40,809 bases of DNA from positions 1 to 40,809 of the forward strand of contig JBAZLD010000012.1 in NCBI GenBank assembly GCA_041650475.1. The letters are read 5' to 3'. Below are positions 23,930 to 32,903 of the stretch, one piece after another (position 1 is the first letter of the stretch; the number at the start of each line of letters is the position of its first letter). This stretch comes from JAIPGX01 sp041650475 (GTDB lineage Bacteria; Babelota; Babeliae; Babelales; UASB340). Position numbers and translations under genes: made by a program. A model generated the notes under the pieces. It had not been told where the DNA came from, made no database searches, and saw only the letters and a list, made by a program, of their open reading frames with translations.

Positions 23930-25855
23930 TCAAACCAATATCTTAGCTGTATTAAGTGTGTTAATATTATCTGTTTCTTTTCCAGTTAACAAATCAATAT
24001 TGATCTCTTTTAATGTTGGATCAATATAAAAATTTGTTTTTTTAGGAATCAGATTTTTTTTGAATTCTAACCAAATTGGGAAAGTAATTTTACTAGAAAA
24101 AACATTTGATCCTAAAACTTTATTGTCATCTCTGCCAGCATAAACACAAGTTGTAAGTTCTGGAGTTGCCCCTACAAACCACATAGACGATGCTTGGTTT
24201 GTAGCTCCAGTTTTTCCTATAGCCTCAGATTTTATCCAATCTTGCGGGCAGTTATTAACAAAATAAGAGCGTTTGATTTGAAACATTAATGCATTAACCA
24301 TTATTGAGTTTATTTTAGAATCTAAAACAATTCTTTTTTCTGTTTTATGTTCCCAAATTTTTGTTCCAATTTCATCTTTTACCCATTCTATTAAAAATGG
24401 TTTTACATAAATGCCGTAATTTGAAAAAACATTAAAAGCTGCTGCAACTTGTTCTACTGTTGCTTGAGCTGTTCCTAATGCAGCAGAAGGATACTCTGTT
24501 AATTCGTCTGTTATTCCAAAATCTCTTGCTAAATTTAAAGTTTTCTGTGCGCCAAGATATAAAAATAATTTTATTGCAATTATGTTATTTGAATGAGATA
24601 GTGCATTTAAAAGAGTCATTGGTCCTTCAAAAGTTCGTGTCCAGTTGCGGGGTTGATATATTTGACCATTAAGAAGTTGAATTTCTAAAGGTTCGTCTAC
24701 TACAACATCATTCATATGTAAACCATTTTGCAGTGCACAAGAGTACAAAATGGGTTTGAAAGTAGAGCCCATTTGTCTTGATGCTTGAAAACATCTATTA
24801 TATTGTGATTCTTTAAAATCATAACCCCCAATAGCAACTCTTATTTTTCCTGTTTGAGTATCTATACTGAGCATTCCTCCATTAATTTTATTATCAATTT
24901 TTTTTCTAACTTGTGCTATTTTTTTAGAAAAAATATTTTCTGCAAATTCCTGTAAATCTTTATTTATGGTAGTTTTTATTTTTAAACCTTTTTTATACAA
25001 AATGTCTTTTCCCCATTTATCTTCTGCCCAGTTTCTTATCCATTCTTGTAGGTATAATCTTATAGGATTACCATGAATATTGTTTTTGATTTCTAATTTT
25101 TTTGAAATTGCATTTTTATAATCTTGTTCTGAAATAAAGTTTAAATTTAACATACTTTTTAAAATAATATCTCTTCTATTTTTTGCTTTCTGCGGACAGT
25201 TTAGTGGTGAGTAAAATCTTGCAGATTTTGCAACAGCAGCTAATGTTGCAGCTTGATCTAGAGTAATTTCAAAAACAGGTTTATTCCAGAATATGTTACT
25301 TGCGGTTTGTACTCCATAGATGCCGCGTCCAAAATACATATTATTTAAATACAATTCTAAAATTTGTTCTTTTGTAAATTGTCTCTCTATTTGTAATGAT
25401 AGAAAAATTTCATAAATTTTTCTTAACATTGTTCTTTCGTAAGATAGAAAAAGACCTCTGGCTAATTGTTGAGTAATGGTACTTGCACCTTGAATTATTT
25501 TAAAGTGATAAAGATTTACCAAAAAAGAACGTACTATGCCTTTCAACGAGATGCCAGGATGTGTAAAAAAATTTCTGTCTTCTGCTGCTAAAAAGGCTTT
25601 TATTAAAATATCTGGTAATTTTGAATAATCTACTGGTTCGCGCTTGTCTAGTTGAAATCTAAAAAATTCGTTTCCATTTTTATCTAAAACTATTGATGGT
25701 CTTCCTGGGTTGTAAAATTCCATGCGAGTGAAATCTACCCAGTCTTTTTCAAACAAAAAAAAGATTGACCCAAATAAAAATGAAAAAAAAATTATTGTTG
25801 AGAAAAATATAGCGCGGATAAAAATCCTGCGCCTTGATTTTTTTTTATTACACAT
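23930..25855 (-). CDS. Bifunctional penicillin-binding protein 1A-type (glycosyltransferase/transpeptidase)
   Basis: A 641-residue class A PBP that polymerises lipid II and cross-links stem peptides. A basic N-terminus and one membrane anchor (11-35) come first. The GT51 domain follows, with LAAEDRNFFTHPGI (catalytic Glu92) and GASTITQQLARGLFLS, then ERQFTKEQILELYLNNMYFG. The transpeptidase domain has Ser364 in GSTFKPI (Ser364, Lys367), HSNN as the SxN motif, and KTG at 548-550 (GKTGATNQ). It is shorter than E. coli PBP1A, lacking the OB-like insert. It faces a divergent 349-nt region shared with the pyrophosphatase. With murG it indicates a cross-linked wall. Confidence 0.94.
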   Translation of the reverse strand: MCNKKKSRRRIFIRAIFFSTIIFFSFLFGSIFFLFEKDWVDFTRMEFYNPGRPSIVLDKNGNEFFRFQLDKREPVDYSKLPDILIKAFLAAEDRNFFTHPGISLKGIVRSFLVNLYHFKIIQGASTITQQLARGLFLSYERTMLRKIYEIFLSLQIERQFTKEQILELYLNNMYFGRGIYGVQTASNIFWNKPVFEITLDQAATLAAVAKSARFYSPLNCPQKAKNRRDIILKSMLNLNFISEQDYKNAISKKLEIKNNIHGNPIRLYLQEWIRNWAEDKWGKDILYKKGLKIKTTINKDLQEFAENIFSKKIAQVRKKIDNKINGGMLSIDTQTGKIRVAIGGYDFKESQYNRCFQASRQMGSTFKPILYSCALQNGLHMNDVVVDEPLEIQLLNGQIYQPRNWTRTFEGPMTLLNALSHSNNIIAIKLFLYLGAQKTLNLARDFGITDELTEYPSAALGTAQATVEQVAAAFNVFSNYGIYVKPFLIEWVKDEIGTKIWEHKTEKRIVLDSKINSIMVNALMFQIKRSYFVNNCPQDWIKSEAIGKTGATNQASSMWFVGATPELTTCVYAGRDDNKVLGSNVFSSKITFPIWLEFKKNLIPKKTNFYIDPTLKEINIDLLTGKETDNINTLNTAKILV

Positions 25856-26204
25856 TAATTTTCTTATTATTTTTTTTATTACTTATTGAAATTTTTTAAA
25901 ACCAATTTGCCCCTAAAAATTAAAATTGCAACAAAAATAAGTTTTAACGAAAATTTTATAGCATCTAATATTTGTACTATAAAAAACAAAAAAATGCTAT
26001 TTTAGGCTAAATATAAAAATATTTATCGCAAAAGCCGTTTCAGAGCACAATCGCTGAAATATATTTAAAATTTTGATAGTGAAATTTTGAAAAACCAGTT
26101 TCTCAAAAAAATTGTTTATTGTATAATTTAATTTCTTGAATTTTGATGATTAAGTTTTTATTTTAATTTAAATATATTTTTTATACATTTTTAGGAGTTT
26201 TATA
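25856..26204. other. 349-nt divergent control region between PBP1A and pyrophosphatase
   Basis: No gene seen. It contains an inverted repeat ATAGCAT/ATGCTAT (25958-26000, 29-nt spacer), a small hairpin TTTCAG/CTGAAA (26038-26059) and a TATAAT at 26122-26127 that could be the -10 box for the pyrophosphatase gene, though no good -35 lies at the usual distance. AGGAG at 26193-26197 is the ribosome site of that gene. Confidence 0.5.
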
Positions 26205-28190
26205 ATGGTTCTATTTTTGTATTTGCTATTGTTTATAGGAGTCTCTCTTTTAGGAATAGGTTTAGTTGCATTTCTTTTTAATAAAAGTACTAAAATACAA
26301 AAAGGTGATGATCGTTCTTTGTATATAGCAGGTCTGATACGTAGTGGTGCCATGACCTTTTTAAAAAAGGAATATTCCGTTTTAGCTTTTGTTCTTCTTG
26401 CAATGCTTTTTACAATTTTTATTTTCACTAATTTAGTTACAACAATTGCTTATCTTTTTGGAGCGTGTTCATCAATGCTTGCCGGTTATATTGGTATGCG
26501 TGCTGCTACTCGTTCAAATTTAGTGACAACGCTTACAGCAAAAACAAAAGGTGAAAGAGCTGCATTTTTGACAGCAGTTATTGGTGGATCTGTCATGGGC
26601 TTTGTTGTAGCTGGTTTGGGCTTGATAGGTGTTGGTCTTTTATTTTTCTTGTTTGTTGAAAATAAAAATTTTGATTTTGTTCAAATAATAACTTGTTATG
26701 CTTTGGGCGCAAGCTCTATTGCATTTTTTGCTCGCGTTGGTGGCGGAATTTATACAAAGGCTGCAGACGTTGGTGCGGATCTTGTTGGAAAAGTTGAAAT
26801 GGGAATTCCAGAAGATGATCCAAGAAATCCAGCTGTTATTGCAGATAACGTTGGTGATTGTGTAGGTGATACTGCCGGTATGGGTGCAGATATTTTTGAA
26901 TCTTATGTTGATGCAACAGTTGCATGTATGGCTCTTGCATTTGCATCTTCTTTTAAATTTTCTTATATAGTTTTGCCATTGATGCTTATTACAATAGGCT
27001 TAATATCATCCATGATTGGTTTGTGTTCAATTTATATTCTAAAGGGTAAATTAAATAGAATTTTGCATAATTCAACGTATGTCGCATTTGCAGTATTTTT
27101 AGCTGGTTCATTTGTTTATTTAAAATTTGTTGATGTTGAATTTAAACTTTTTGGATCTATTGTTCTTGGCGTATTAGTTGGTGTTGTTATTGGTTTGCTT
27201 ACAGATCATTATACAAGTGGTAATCCCATAAAAAAACTTGCACAAACTTCAAATTCTGGAGCTGGTACAAATATAATCTGGGGCTTATCAATTGGATTTG
27301 AATCTGTAGTTTTATCTATATGTTCAATAGCTGCTGTAATATTTATTTCATACGAATTTTTTGGTGGATTATATGGTGTAGCTTTAGCCGCAGTTTCTAT
27401 GCTTGCAACAGTTGGTATAACAATGTCTGTTGATGCTTATGGTCCAATAGCAGATAATGCTGGTGGAATTTCTGAAATGTCTGGATTTGGGCCAGAAGTT
27501 CGTAAAATTACAGATAAGTTAGATTCTTTAGGAAATATGACAGCAGCACTTGGTAAAGGTTTTGCAACAGGTTCTGCCGTTCTTACAGCATTGGCATTAT
27601 TTGCTGCATTTTGTGAAAAAGCTAATATTGGTGTTTTGAATATTTTGCATCCTGCTGTTTTAGCTGGAATGTTTATTGGTGGGACAATGCCTTTTTTGAT
27701 TGCATCATTAACAATGAGATCTGTTGGAAGAGCTGCTTGGAAAATGGTTTTGGAAGTAAGAAGACAATTTCAAGAAATTGTAGGTTTAAAAGAAGGTAAA
27801 GTAGAACCGGATTATAAACGTTGTATAAAAATTAGCACAAATGCTGCTTTATACGAAATGCTTATTCCCGGGTTTTTAACTGTATTAGCTCCTATTGCTA
27901 TTAAATTTGGGTTCAAATCTTTTGGTAATTATGCTCTTGGTGGTTTTTTAGCAGGATCTACTCTTACTGGTGCTCTTTTAGCATTGACAATGTCTAATGC
28001 TGGAGGTGTATGGGATAATGCTAAAAAATTTATTGAAGCAGGTAATTTCGGAGGTAAGGGCTCTGATGCTCATAAGGCAGCAGTTGTTGGGGATACAGTT
28101 GGTGATCCATTCAAAGATACATCTGGACCATCTTTGAATATTTTAATTAAGGTTATGTCTATAATTGCTTTATTATTAGTAACCTTTTAA
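26205..28190 (+). CDS. hppA: Membrane-bound ion-translocating pyrophosphatase, K+-dependent type
   Basis: A 661-residue protein with about 15-16 membrane spans. The PPi-binding signature is DVGADLVGKVEMGIPEDDPRNPAVIADNVGDCVGD, and a second acidic cluster GDTVGDPFKDTSGPSLN lies near the C-terminus. It hydrolyses cytoplasmic pyrophosphate and pumps H+ or Na+. In the segment GNMTAALGKGFATGSA the residue that is Lys in K+-independent enzymes is Ala, with Gly three residues later, so the K+-dependent class is indicated; Na+ versus H+ pumping is undecided. The usual GNTT is GNMT here. ATG 26205 with AGGAG upstream. Followed by a strong hairpin. Confidence 0.95.
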   Translation: MVLFLYLLLFIGVSLLGIGLVAFLFNKSTKIQKGDDRSLYIAGLIRSGAMTFLKKEYSVLAFVLLAMLFTIFIFTNLVTTIAYLFGACSSMLAGYIGMRAATRSNLVTTLTAKTKGERAAFLTAVIGGSVMGFVVAGLGLIGVGLLFFLFVENKNFDFVQIITCYALGASSIAFFARVGGGIYTKAADVGADLVGKVEMGIPEDDPRNPAVIADNVGDCVGDTAGMGADIFESYVDATVACMALAFASSFKFSYIVLPLMLITIGLISSMIGLCSIYILKGKLNRILHNSTYVAFAVFLAGSFVYLKFVDVEFKLFGSIVLGVLVGVVIGLLTDHYTSGNPIKKLAQTSNSGAGTNIIWGLSIGFESVVLSICSIAAVIFISYEFFGGLYGVALAAVSMLATVGITMSVDAYGPIADNAGGISEMSGFGPEVRKITDKLDSLGNMTAALGKGFATGSAVLTALALFAAFCEKANIGVLNILHPAVLAGMFIGGTMPFLIASLTMRSVGRAAWKMVLEVRRQFQEIVGLKEGKVEPDYKRCIKISTNAALYEMLIPGFLTVLAPIAIKFGFKSFGNYALGGFLAGSTLTGALLALTMSNAGGVWDNAKKFIEAGNFGGKGSDAHKAAVVGDTVGDPFKDTSGPSLNILIKVMSIIALLLVTF

Positions 28191-28220
28191 TAATTAGATT
28201 AAATATTATTTAATAATTTA

Positions 28221-28245
28221 AAGGGGGCATTTTAAATGCCCCCTT
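28221..28245 (+). terminator. Hairpin terminator after the pyrophosphatase
   Basis: AAGGGGGCATTT (28221-28232) pairs with AAATGCCCCCTT (28234-28245), leaving a one-base loop (in practice a 3-5 nt loop). It lies 31 nt after the stop and is the only GC-rich stretch there. The T-run after it is weak (aatattt). Confidence 0.7.
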
Positions 28246-28279
28246 AATATTTGATATTAAATATTTTGGAGAGTGTATA

Positions 28280-29434
28280 ATGAAATTTTTAAAAATTTTT
28301 ATAAAATTTTTATTTTTATTTTTTTTATTAACTAATATCTTTTGCAATACTAATCAAATAAAACAAAATTTAAAAAAACATGATCCAAAAAAACAAATTG
28401 ATTTAAAAAAATTTTTTTCATTATCGCATTCTCCATTTAAAAACGAACAAATTTTTACGGATCCATTAAGTTTATATAATGCAGCAAAAGACACATTAAG
28501 ATATTTTAAAGAAAGAAAATTTTTTAGTCGTTATTATGTAAACCCAAAAGATTTTAGTACCCAAATTTTGTCTTGGCAAAAAACTATGCAAACCCTTGAA
28601 TTTATTGTACAGACGATAGAAGAGGATCAAAAAAATAATTCTGAATTTAAAATATTAGATCCAAATTTTTTAAGTAAAAATTTTAAATTTATAAAATGGG
28701 CTGGGGATATAGAGACTGCTTTTCAAAATAAAATTGTTATACCAGAGCATACTTGTGGTAAAATTCCTAAAAATCAAATTAGATTAACAAATTATGCCAT
28801 TTTCAGGACTACAGGCAGTTACTTAAAAACAAAAAAATATTCTTGTCCACTTTATCAAATTGTTGATCAAGAATTTGCTGAAAAAGATAGACTTAAATTT
28901 ACTAAACAACAAATTCTTTCTGGTGTTCTTAATAATCCAAAATATAAAAATAAAGTTAATCCGATTGTGTGGCTTGATAGAGATGGCCTAGAAGATGCTA
29001 TAATGCAGGGTTCTTTGGTTGTAGAAATGCCCGATGGTATAATTCGTATATTTAATGTTGATAAGAGTAATGGTATTGATTTTGATAAAATCATAAAAGA
29101 TTTAAAAGCGCAAAAACGATACTGGTATTTTAAAGAATTACAAAAAGATGTGATAGAAAATAATATAACGCATTTAAATCACGGTCAGGCTATTTTTGCC
29201 GGAGATATTAATAATATTGGAATAGGTAAATTAATTTCTGTTATTTATACAAATCCTGTCACAAAACAAAAAGAAGCTCGTTTAGGTGTTCTTTGTGATA
29301 CCGGAGGAGCTTTCAAAGATAATCTTTATCAGCTTGATTATTTTATGGGTATTTTTGACGATAAAAAGAATTTTTATAGTCAAATCAGACATTTGCCAAA
29401 TACAGTAGAAGCTTATATTTTGGCAAAAAGATAA
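28280..29434 (+). CDS. MltA-like lytic transglycosylase (3D domain)
   Basis: A 384-residue exported protein with signal peptide FLFLFFLLTNIFC; the Cys at its end makes a lipoprotein possible, though the lipobox is poor. The body follows MltA: NYAIFRTTGSYLKTKKYSCPLY, then KFTKQQILSGVL, then DAIMQGSLVVEMPDG (MltA QIQGSGRLxLPDG). The C-terminal 3D motif is LCDTGGAFKDNLYQLDYFMG, with Asp340 and Asp353 corresponding to the conserved Asp pair. MltA cleaves the MurNAc-GlcNAc bond to give 1,6-anhydro-muropeptides. Divergence from typical MltA is high, but motif order and spacing fit. GGAGAG precedes ATG 28280. Not in an obvious operon. Confidence 0.75.
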   Translation: MKFLKIFIKFLFLFFLLTNIFCNTNQIKQNLKKHDPKKQIDLKKFFSLSHSPFKNEQIFTDPLSLYNAAKDTLRYFKERKFFSRYYVNPKDFSTQILSWQKTMQTLEFIVQTIEEDQKNNSEFKILDPNFLSKNFKFIKWAGDIETAFQNKIVIPEHTCGKIPKNQIRLTNYAIFRTTGSYLKTKKYSCPLYQIVDQEFAEKDRLKFTKQQILSGVLNNPKYKNKVNPIVWLDRDGLEDAIMQGSLVVEMPDGIIRIFNVDKSNGIDFDKIIKDLKAQKRYWYFKELQKDVIENNITHLNHGQAIFAGDINNIGIGKLISVIYTNPVTKQKEARLGVLCDTGGAFKDNLYQLDYFMGIFDDKKNFYSQIRHLPNTVEAYILAKR

Positions 29435-29620
29435 GCTTTTAAATAATTTTAAATCAAAATTTAAAGATTCCCCATATTTTAATATAAAATTTGCTGTTAT
29501 AAAATATTTTTATATATTGATAATAATAAATATAACTATTGTATCTTATTTTTATTTTGCATTTGTATATATTTATTATAATTTAAAGAATGTCGTCAAT
29601 TGAAAAAGAAAGAATATTAT

Positions 29621-30868
29621 ATGAAAAAATTTTGTTTACTTATTTTTTGTGGATTAATATTTTTTAATGATCTTAGATGTATGCTGATTTTTGATAAAAA
29701 TCTTTCTATAGATAATCCTGGTTTATCATTAAATTATAGCGAGCAACCTGAAATTGATATGTTGCTATCAGAGACTTCTTTTTTAAGTGCTTTAAATAAT
29801 AATTCTGAAAATAAGGGTATTAAAGTTGGTTTATGTCATGTGCAAAATAAAAGGTACAGACGTACAATGGAAGATGAGCATGATGTACGTTTAGCTCAGG
29901 ATCATGTGTTTTTTAGTGTTTTTGATGGTCATGGTGGAAAGCAGGTAGCTGATTATTTAAAAAACAATTTATATAATAATTTAATATCAGATCAAAATTT
30001 TTCTACAAATATTCCGGCAGCTATTAGATTTAGTTTTGATAAAACAGATAGGGATATAGTTAAAGAAGGTATTGGCGCCCGATGTGGTTCTACTGCTACT
30101 ACGGCATTAATTAAAAATAATAAAATTTATATAGCAAATGTTGGAGATTCAAGGACTGTTTTGTGTGATAGAAATGGGAATGTATTATTTGAGTCTAAAG
30201 ATCATAAACCAAATGACCCAGCAGAAAAAGCAAGAATTGAAGCTGCTGGTGGTAGCGTGGAAGAATGTGTAGGCAATATTAGTAGAGTTAATAGATATTT
30301 ATCTGTTGCTAGAGCATTTGGTGATTCTTGCATGAAAACACTTATTATTTCTACCCCTGATATAACTGAATTAGATTTAACCCCAAACATGGGTTTTTTG
30401 ATTTTGGCTTGTGATGGATTATGGGATATTTTGACAAGTGAGCAAGTTGCTGAAATTGTAAAAAACGCACCAGATGTTCAATGCGCAGCTCAACAATTAG
30501 CAAAAGAAGCTTTAAATCTAAATCATCCTGAATGTCCTAAGGGTGATAATATTTCTGTTATTGTTGTTGATTTGAGAGGTTTATTCGGTTGTTGTCACGT
30601 AGAACAAGCTGAAACTTACTCTACTGGTCAAATAGAAATAATTGAATCAGATTTAGAAGATATAGAAATTAATCAAGTATCTTTAAATAGTGAATCTATT
30701 GAAAATATCAAAAATAAACTAAATAAATATTTAACTATAATAAGAAATATTTATTTAAGTTTTAGTAAAGCTGATCAAGCAAATTTAGCAAACATGCAAA
30801 AACAGATAAGATTAATTTGCTTGAAAACGCGAATAGGGAATTTAATTAAAATTTTAAATGAAAAATAA
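29621..30868 (+). CDS. Exported eukaryotic-type PP2C (PPM) Ser/Thr phosphatase
   Basis: A 415-residue protein. ATG 29621 is chosen because it starts a clean signal peptide (KKFCLLIFCGLIFFNDLRC); the frame extends 7 codons further to a TTG. The PPM domain spans about 65-320: RRTMEDEH (Arg80, Glu84, Asp85), VFDGHGG (Asp102), GSTATTALI, NVGDSRTVL, DHKPNDPAEKARIEAAGG, LSVARAFGD, LACDGLWDILT (Asp265) and KGDNISVIVVD (Asp309). All metal ligands are present. The RxxMEDxH and DGHGG forms are typical of eukaryotic PP2C, not of bacterial PstP/PrpC. The C-terminal about 95 residues are helical and unrecognised. An exported active phosphatase suggests action on host phosphoproteins (inference). Confidence 0.9.
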   Translation: MKKFCLLIFCGLIFFNDLRCMLIFDKNLSIDNPGLSLNYSEQPEIDMLLSETSFLSALNNNSENKGIKVGLCHVQNKRYRRTMEDEHDVRLAQDHVFFSVFDGHGGKQVADYLKNNLYNNLISDQNFSTNIPAAIRFSFDKTDRDIVKEGIGARCGSTATTALIKNNKIYIANVGDSRTVLCDRNGNVLFESKDHKPNDPAEKARIEAAGGSVEECVGNISRVNRYLSVARAFGDSCMKTLIISTPDITELDLTPNMGFLILACDGLWDILTSEQVAEIVKNAPDVQCAAQQLAKEALNLNHPECPKGDNISVIVVDLRGLFGCCHVEQAETYSTGQIEIIESDLEDIEINQVSLNSESIENIKNKLNKYLTIIRNIYLSFSKADQANLANMQKQIRLICLKTRIGNLIKILNEK

Positions 30869-30934
30869 ATATCACTTGATGAAGAATTAGCAATAAAGAT
30901 AGCTCATGAAGAATTGGCAATAAAAATGCCATAA
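30869..30934 (+). pseudogene. In-frame 21-codon tail with a nine-residue tandem repeat after the PP2C stop
   Basis: Directly after the PP2C TAA (30866-30868) the same frame stays open for 21 codons to TAA 30932-30934. It encodes SLDEELAIKIA then HEELAIKMP: two imperfect 27-nt direct repeats (30878-30904 and 30905-30931), acidic at the start and helical. Clean coding-like repeats in the same frame suggest the PP2C once ended here and acquired a stop, or that there is read-through. The piece is too short to assign a function. Confidence 0.4.
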
Positions 30935-31042
30935 GAAAACAATAAAAATATTACAGTTATCAAATCTCTTGAAAAAAATATAAAACTTAAGTTATTATTT
31001 TTATAAAAAGATATTGCCTTCGTTGAAATTTGGGGAGAAGGG

Positions 31043-32206
31043 ATGAAGAAGCAATTACTGTCTTTTATAAAAATTATTTTTATTATTTGTTTAGTTATAT
31101 TTTTGCCTAAATTTTTGGGAAACAACAATATTGTTAAGCAAACTGCAAAGCAAAAATCTTATTTACAACCTCAAATCGGTATTCAAAATCTTATAAATAA
31201 TATAACGGAAGATTTTAGTTGGATAAAAAAATTAAATTTAGCTTTTGTTTACAATAAGTCAGATAGCATGAAAACGTTGCTAGCTAATAATATTAGACCA
31301 GCAAATTCTTATTTAATAAATAAAAAAAAAGATTTAAGTAAAATAATTGAACAAAATTTTGCTTATATAGATGCTATTTTATTCGATATGACAAGTTATG
31401 GATTGCGTAATGATCTTAGTTTTAATTGCTTAGAAAAACTAATAAAAATAGCTGCACAAAAAAATAAAAAATTAATAATATTAGACCGTCCAAATCCTCT
31501 TGGACGCTGTGTTGAAGGGCCAGGATTTATACCTTTAAAACCTGGATTAACTCTAGGAGAAATGGCCTTATATCTAAATAAATATTCAGTAATTAAGTCT
31601 GCAGATTTGTTTGTTGTACCAATTGTGAAATGGCAAGCTGATAAATTTTTTGTGAATAATGAAGATTTATTATCTACAAAATTTAATAACCTTAATGCGT
31701 TGCAATCGTATAGTTTTTTAAAATTTTTAAAACAGATAAAGCCAATTAATGTCGGAAAATATAGTGACTATAAATATCAAATTTTAGGTTTGCCGAATCA
31801 ACAAGAACTTTCTGAATGGGAAACAGATTATTTGAAAAAAATTTTCTTTAAATTTGGAATTTTATGTGAAAATTATAATTGGATTGATAAAAAAACCAAT
31901 ACGAAATTTAATGGCATAAAAATAAAAATTAAAAAAAATATTGATTCAATTTTTTCTTTTAACACATTTTTGAATACTTTGAGATTTTTAAAAAATAGAA
32001 AAAACATAAAATTATTTTATTCAAAAAAATTGAATAATCTAATAGGTTCTGATGTTCTTAAAGCTTTTTTACAAAATTTTATAACTTTTGATCAATTGAA
32101 AATTAAAATAGATAAAGATCTTTATAGTTTTTATAAAAAAGCAGAACATTGTTTTTTGTATAGACCCTTGCCCGTTATAAAAAAAGTCGAATTAATTAAA
32201 TTTTGA
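31043..32206 (+). CDS. NamZ-like exo-beta-N-acetylmuramidase (DUF1343)
   Basis: A 387-residue exported protein with N-terminal signal IKIIFIICLVIFLP. Family features: IDAILFDMTSYGLR (family: D-x-QDxGxRxYT), KLIILDRPNPLGRCVEGPGF (the very conserved LDRPNP), then KPGLTLGEMALYLN. NamZ removes terminal MurNAc from peptidoglycan fragments in wall recycling. The usual QDVGxRFYTY is DMTSYGLRND here, so catalytic competence is uncertain. A strong site (GGGGAGAAGGG) precedes ATG 31043. First of four co-directional genes with gaps of 16, 24 and 5 nt. Confidence 0.78.
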   Translation: MKKQLLSFIKIIFIICLVIFLPKFLGNNNIVKQTAKQKSYLQPQIGIQNLINNITEDFSWIKKLNLAFVYNKSDSMKTLLANNIRPANSYLINKKKDLSKIIEQNFAYIDAILFDMTSYGLRNDLSFNCLEKLIKIAAQKNKKLIILDRPNPLGRCVEGPGFIPLKPGLTLGEMALYLNKYSVIKSADLFVVPIVKWQADKFFVNNEDLLSTKFNNLNALQSYSFLKFLKQIKPINVGKYSDYKYQILGLPNQQELSEWETDYLKKIFFKFGILCENYNWIDKKTNTKFNGIKIKIKKNIDSIFSFNTFLNTLRFLKNRKNIKLFYSKKLNNLIGSDVLKAFLQNFITFDQLKIKIDKDLYSFYKKAEHCFLYRPLPVIKKVELIKF

Positions 32207-32222
32207 GATTATATTTATTAGC

Positions 32223-32879
32223 ATGTTATTTAAGCAAGAAAAATTTCAGAATAAATCTGTTGAGTTGGCATTTGTATTAAAAAAATTTTTACCGAATCAA
32301 CAAAAATTTTCTGTTTTGACTAAAAATTATGGCAAAATTTATATTTTTGTTCAGCCGATGCAAAAAGGTCTATTTTTATGGCCAGGTATGCTAATATTTT
32401 TTAATTTGCAAAATTATCAAAAGAACTTTTATTTTGTTGATAATATAGAAATTTTGCTTAGTCCTGATAAAAATTTTGACTTAAATTGGATACATCATAT
32501 TATAGAATTGTGTTATTACTTTATTCCAATGCATAATCCATGCGATAAAGTTTTTGGATTTGTTTTTAACTGTTTTTTATTTTCAAAGTTTGAAGTTATT
32601 TTTGAAAAACATATTTTTTTAATAAGAAATATTTCTATTTTGAAATTTTTTGAAATTATGGGTTCTTGTTTATCTTACGATTTTAATAAATATCTACAAC
32701 TTTATGAAAATTTAACAAATTTTCTTATTGATATTTCTAATAAGCAAAAAGAAGATTTTTTAAGAACAAATTTAGCTCAGATAGATGAACTTGAAATAAA
32801 AAATATAAATAAATGGATTTTTAGTTGCATATCACAGCATCCATGTTCTAAATTATTTAAAACAAGTTTAAAAAAATAA
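32223..32879 (+). CDS. RecO-like DNA repair protein (divergent)
   Basis: A 218-residue basic, aromatic-rich protein not recognised with certainty. The N-terminal about 80 residues read like the RecO OB-fold (LAFVLKKFLPNQQKFSVLTKNYGKIYIFVQPM), where FSVLTKNYGKI resembles the family's FTxxxGK. ILKFFEIMGSCLSYDFNKYL in the C-terminal half resembles RecO LLxLLGxxPDL. If correct it would anneal ssDNA and load RecA with RecR. No zinc Cys4 cluster is visible. It starts 16 nt after the NamZ-like gene with no clear ribosome site, so translation is probably coupled. Alternative: lineage-specific hypothetical protein. Confidence 0.5.
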   Translation: MLFKQEKFQNKSVELAFVLKKFLPNQQKFSVLTKNYGKIYIFVQPMQKGLFLWPGMLIFFNLQNYQKNFYFVDNIEILLSPDKNFDLNWIHHIIELCYYFIPMHNPCDKVFGFVFNCFLFSKFEVIFEKHIFLIRNISILKFFEIMGSCLSYDFNKYLQLYENLTNFLIDISNKQKEDFLRTNLAQIDELEIKNINKWIFSCISQHPCSKLFKTSLKK

Positions 32880-32903
32880 TTTTTTTAATTTATAGGGATA
32901 AAA

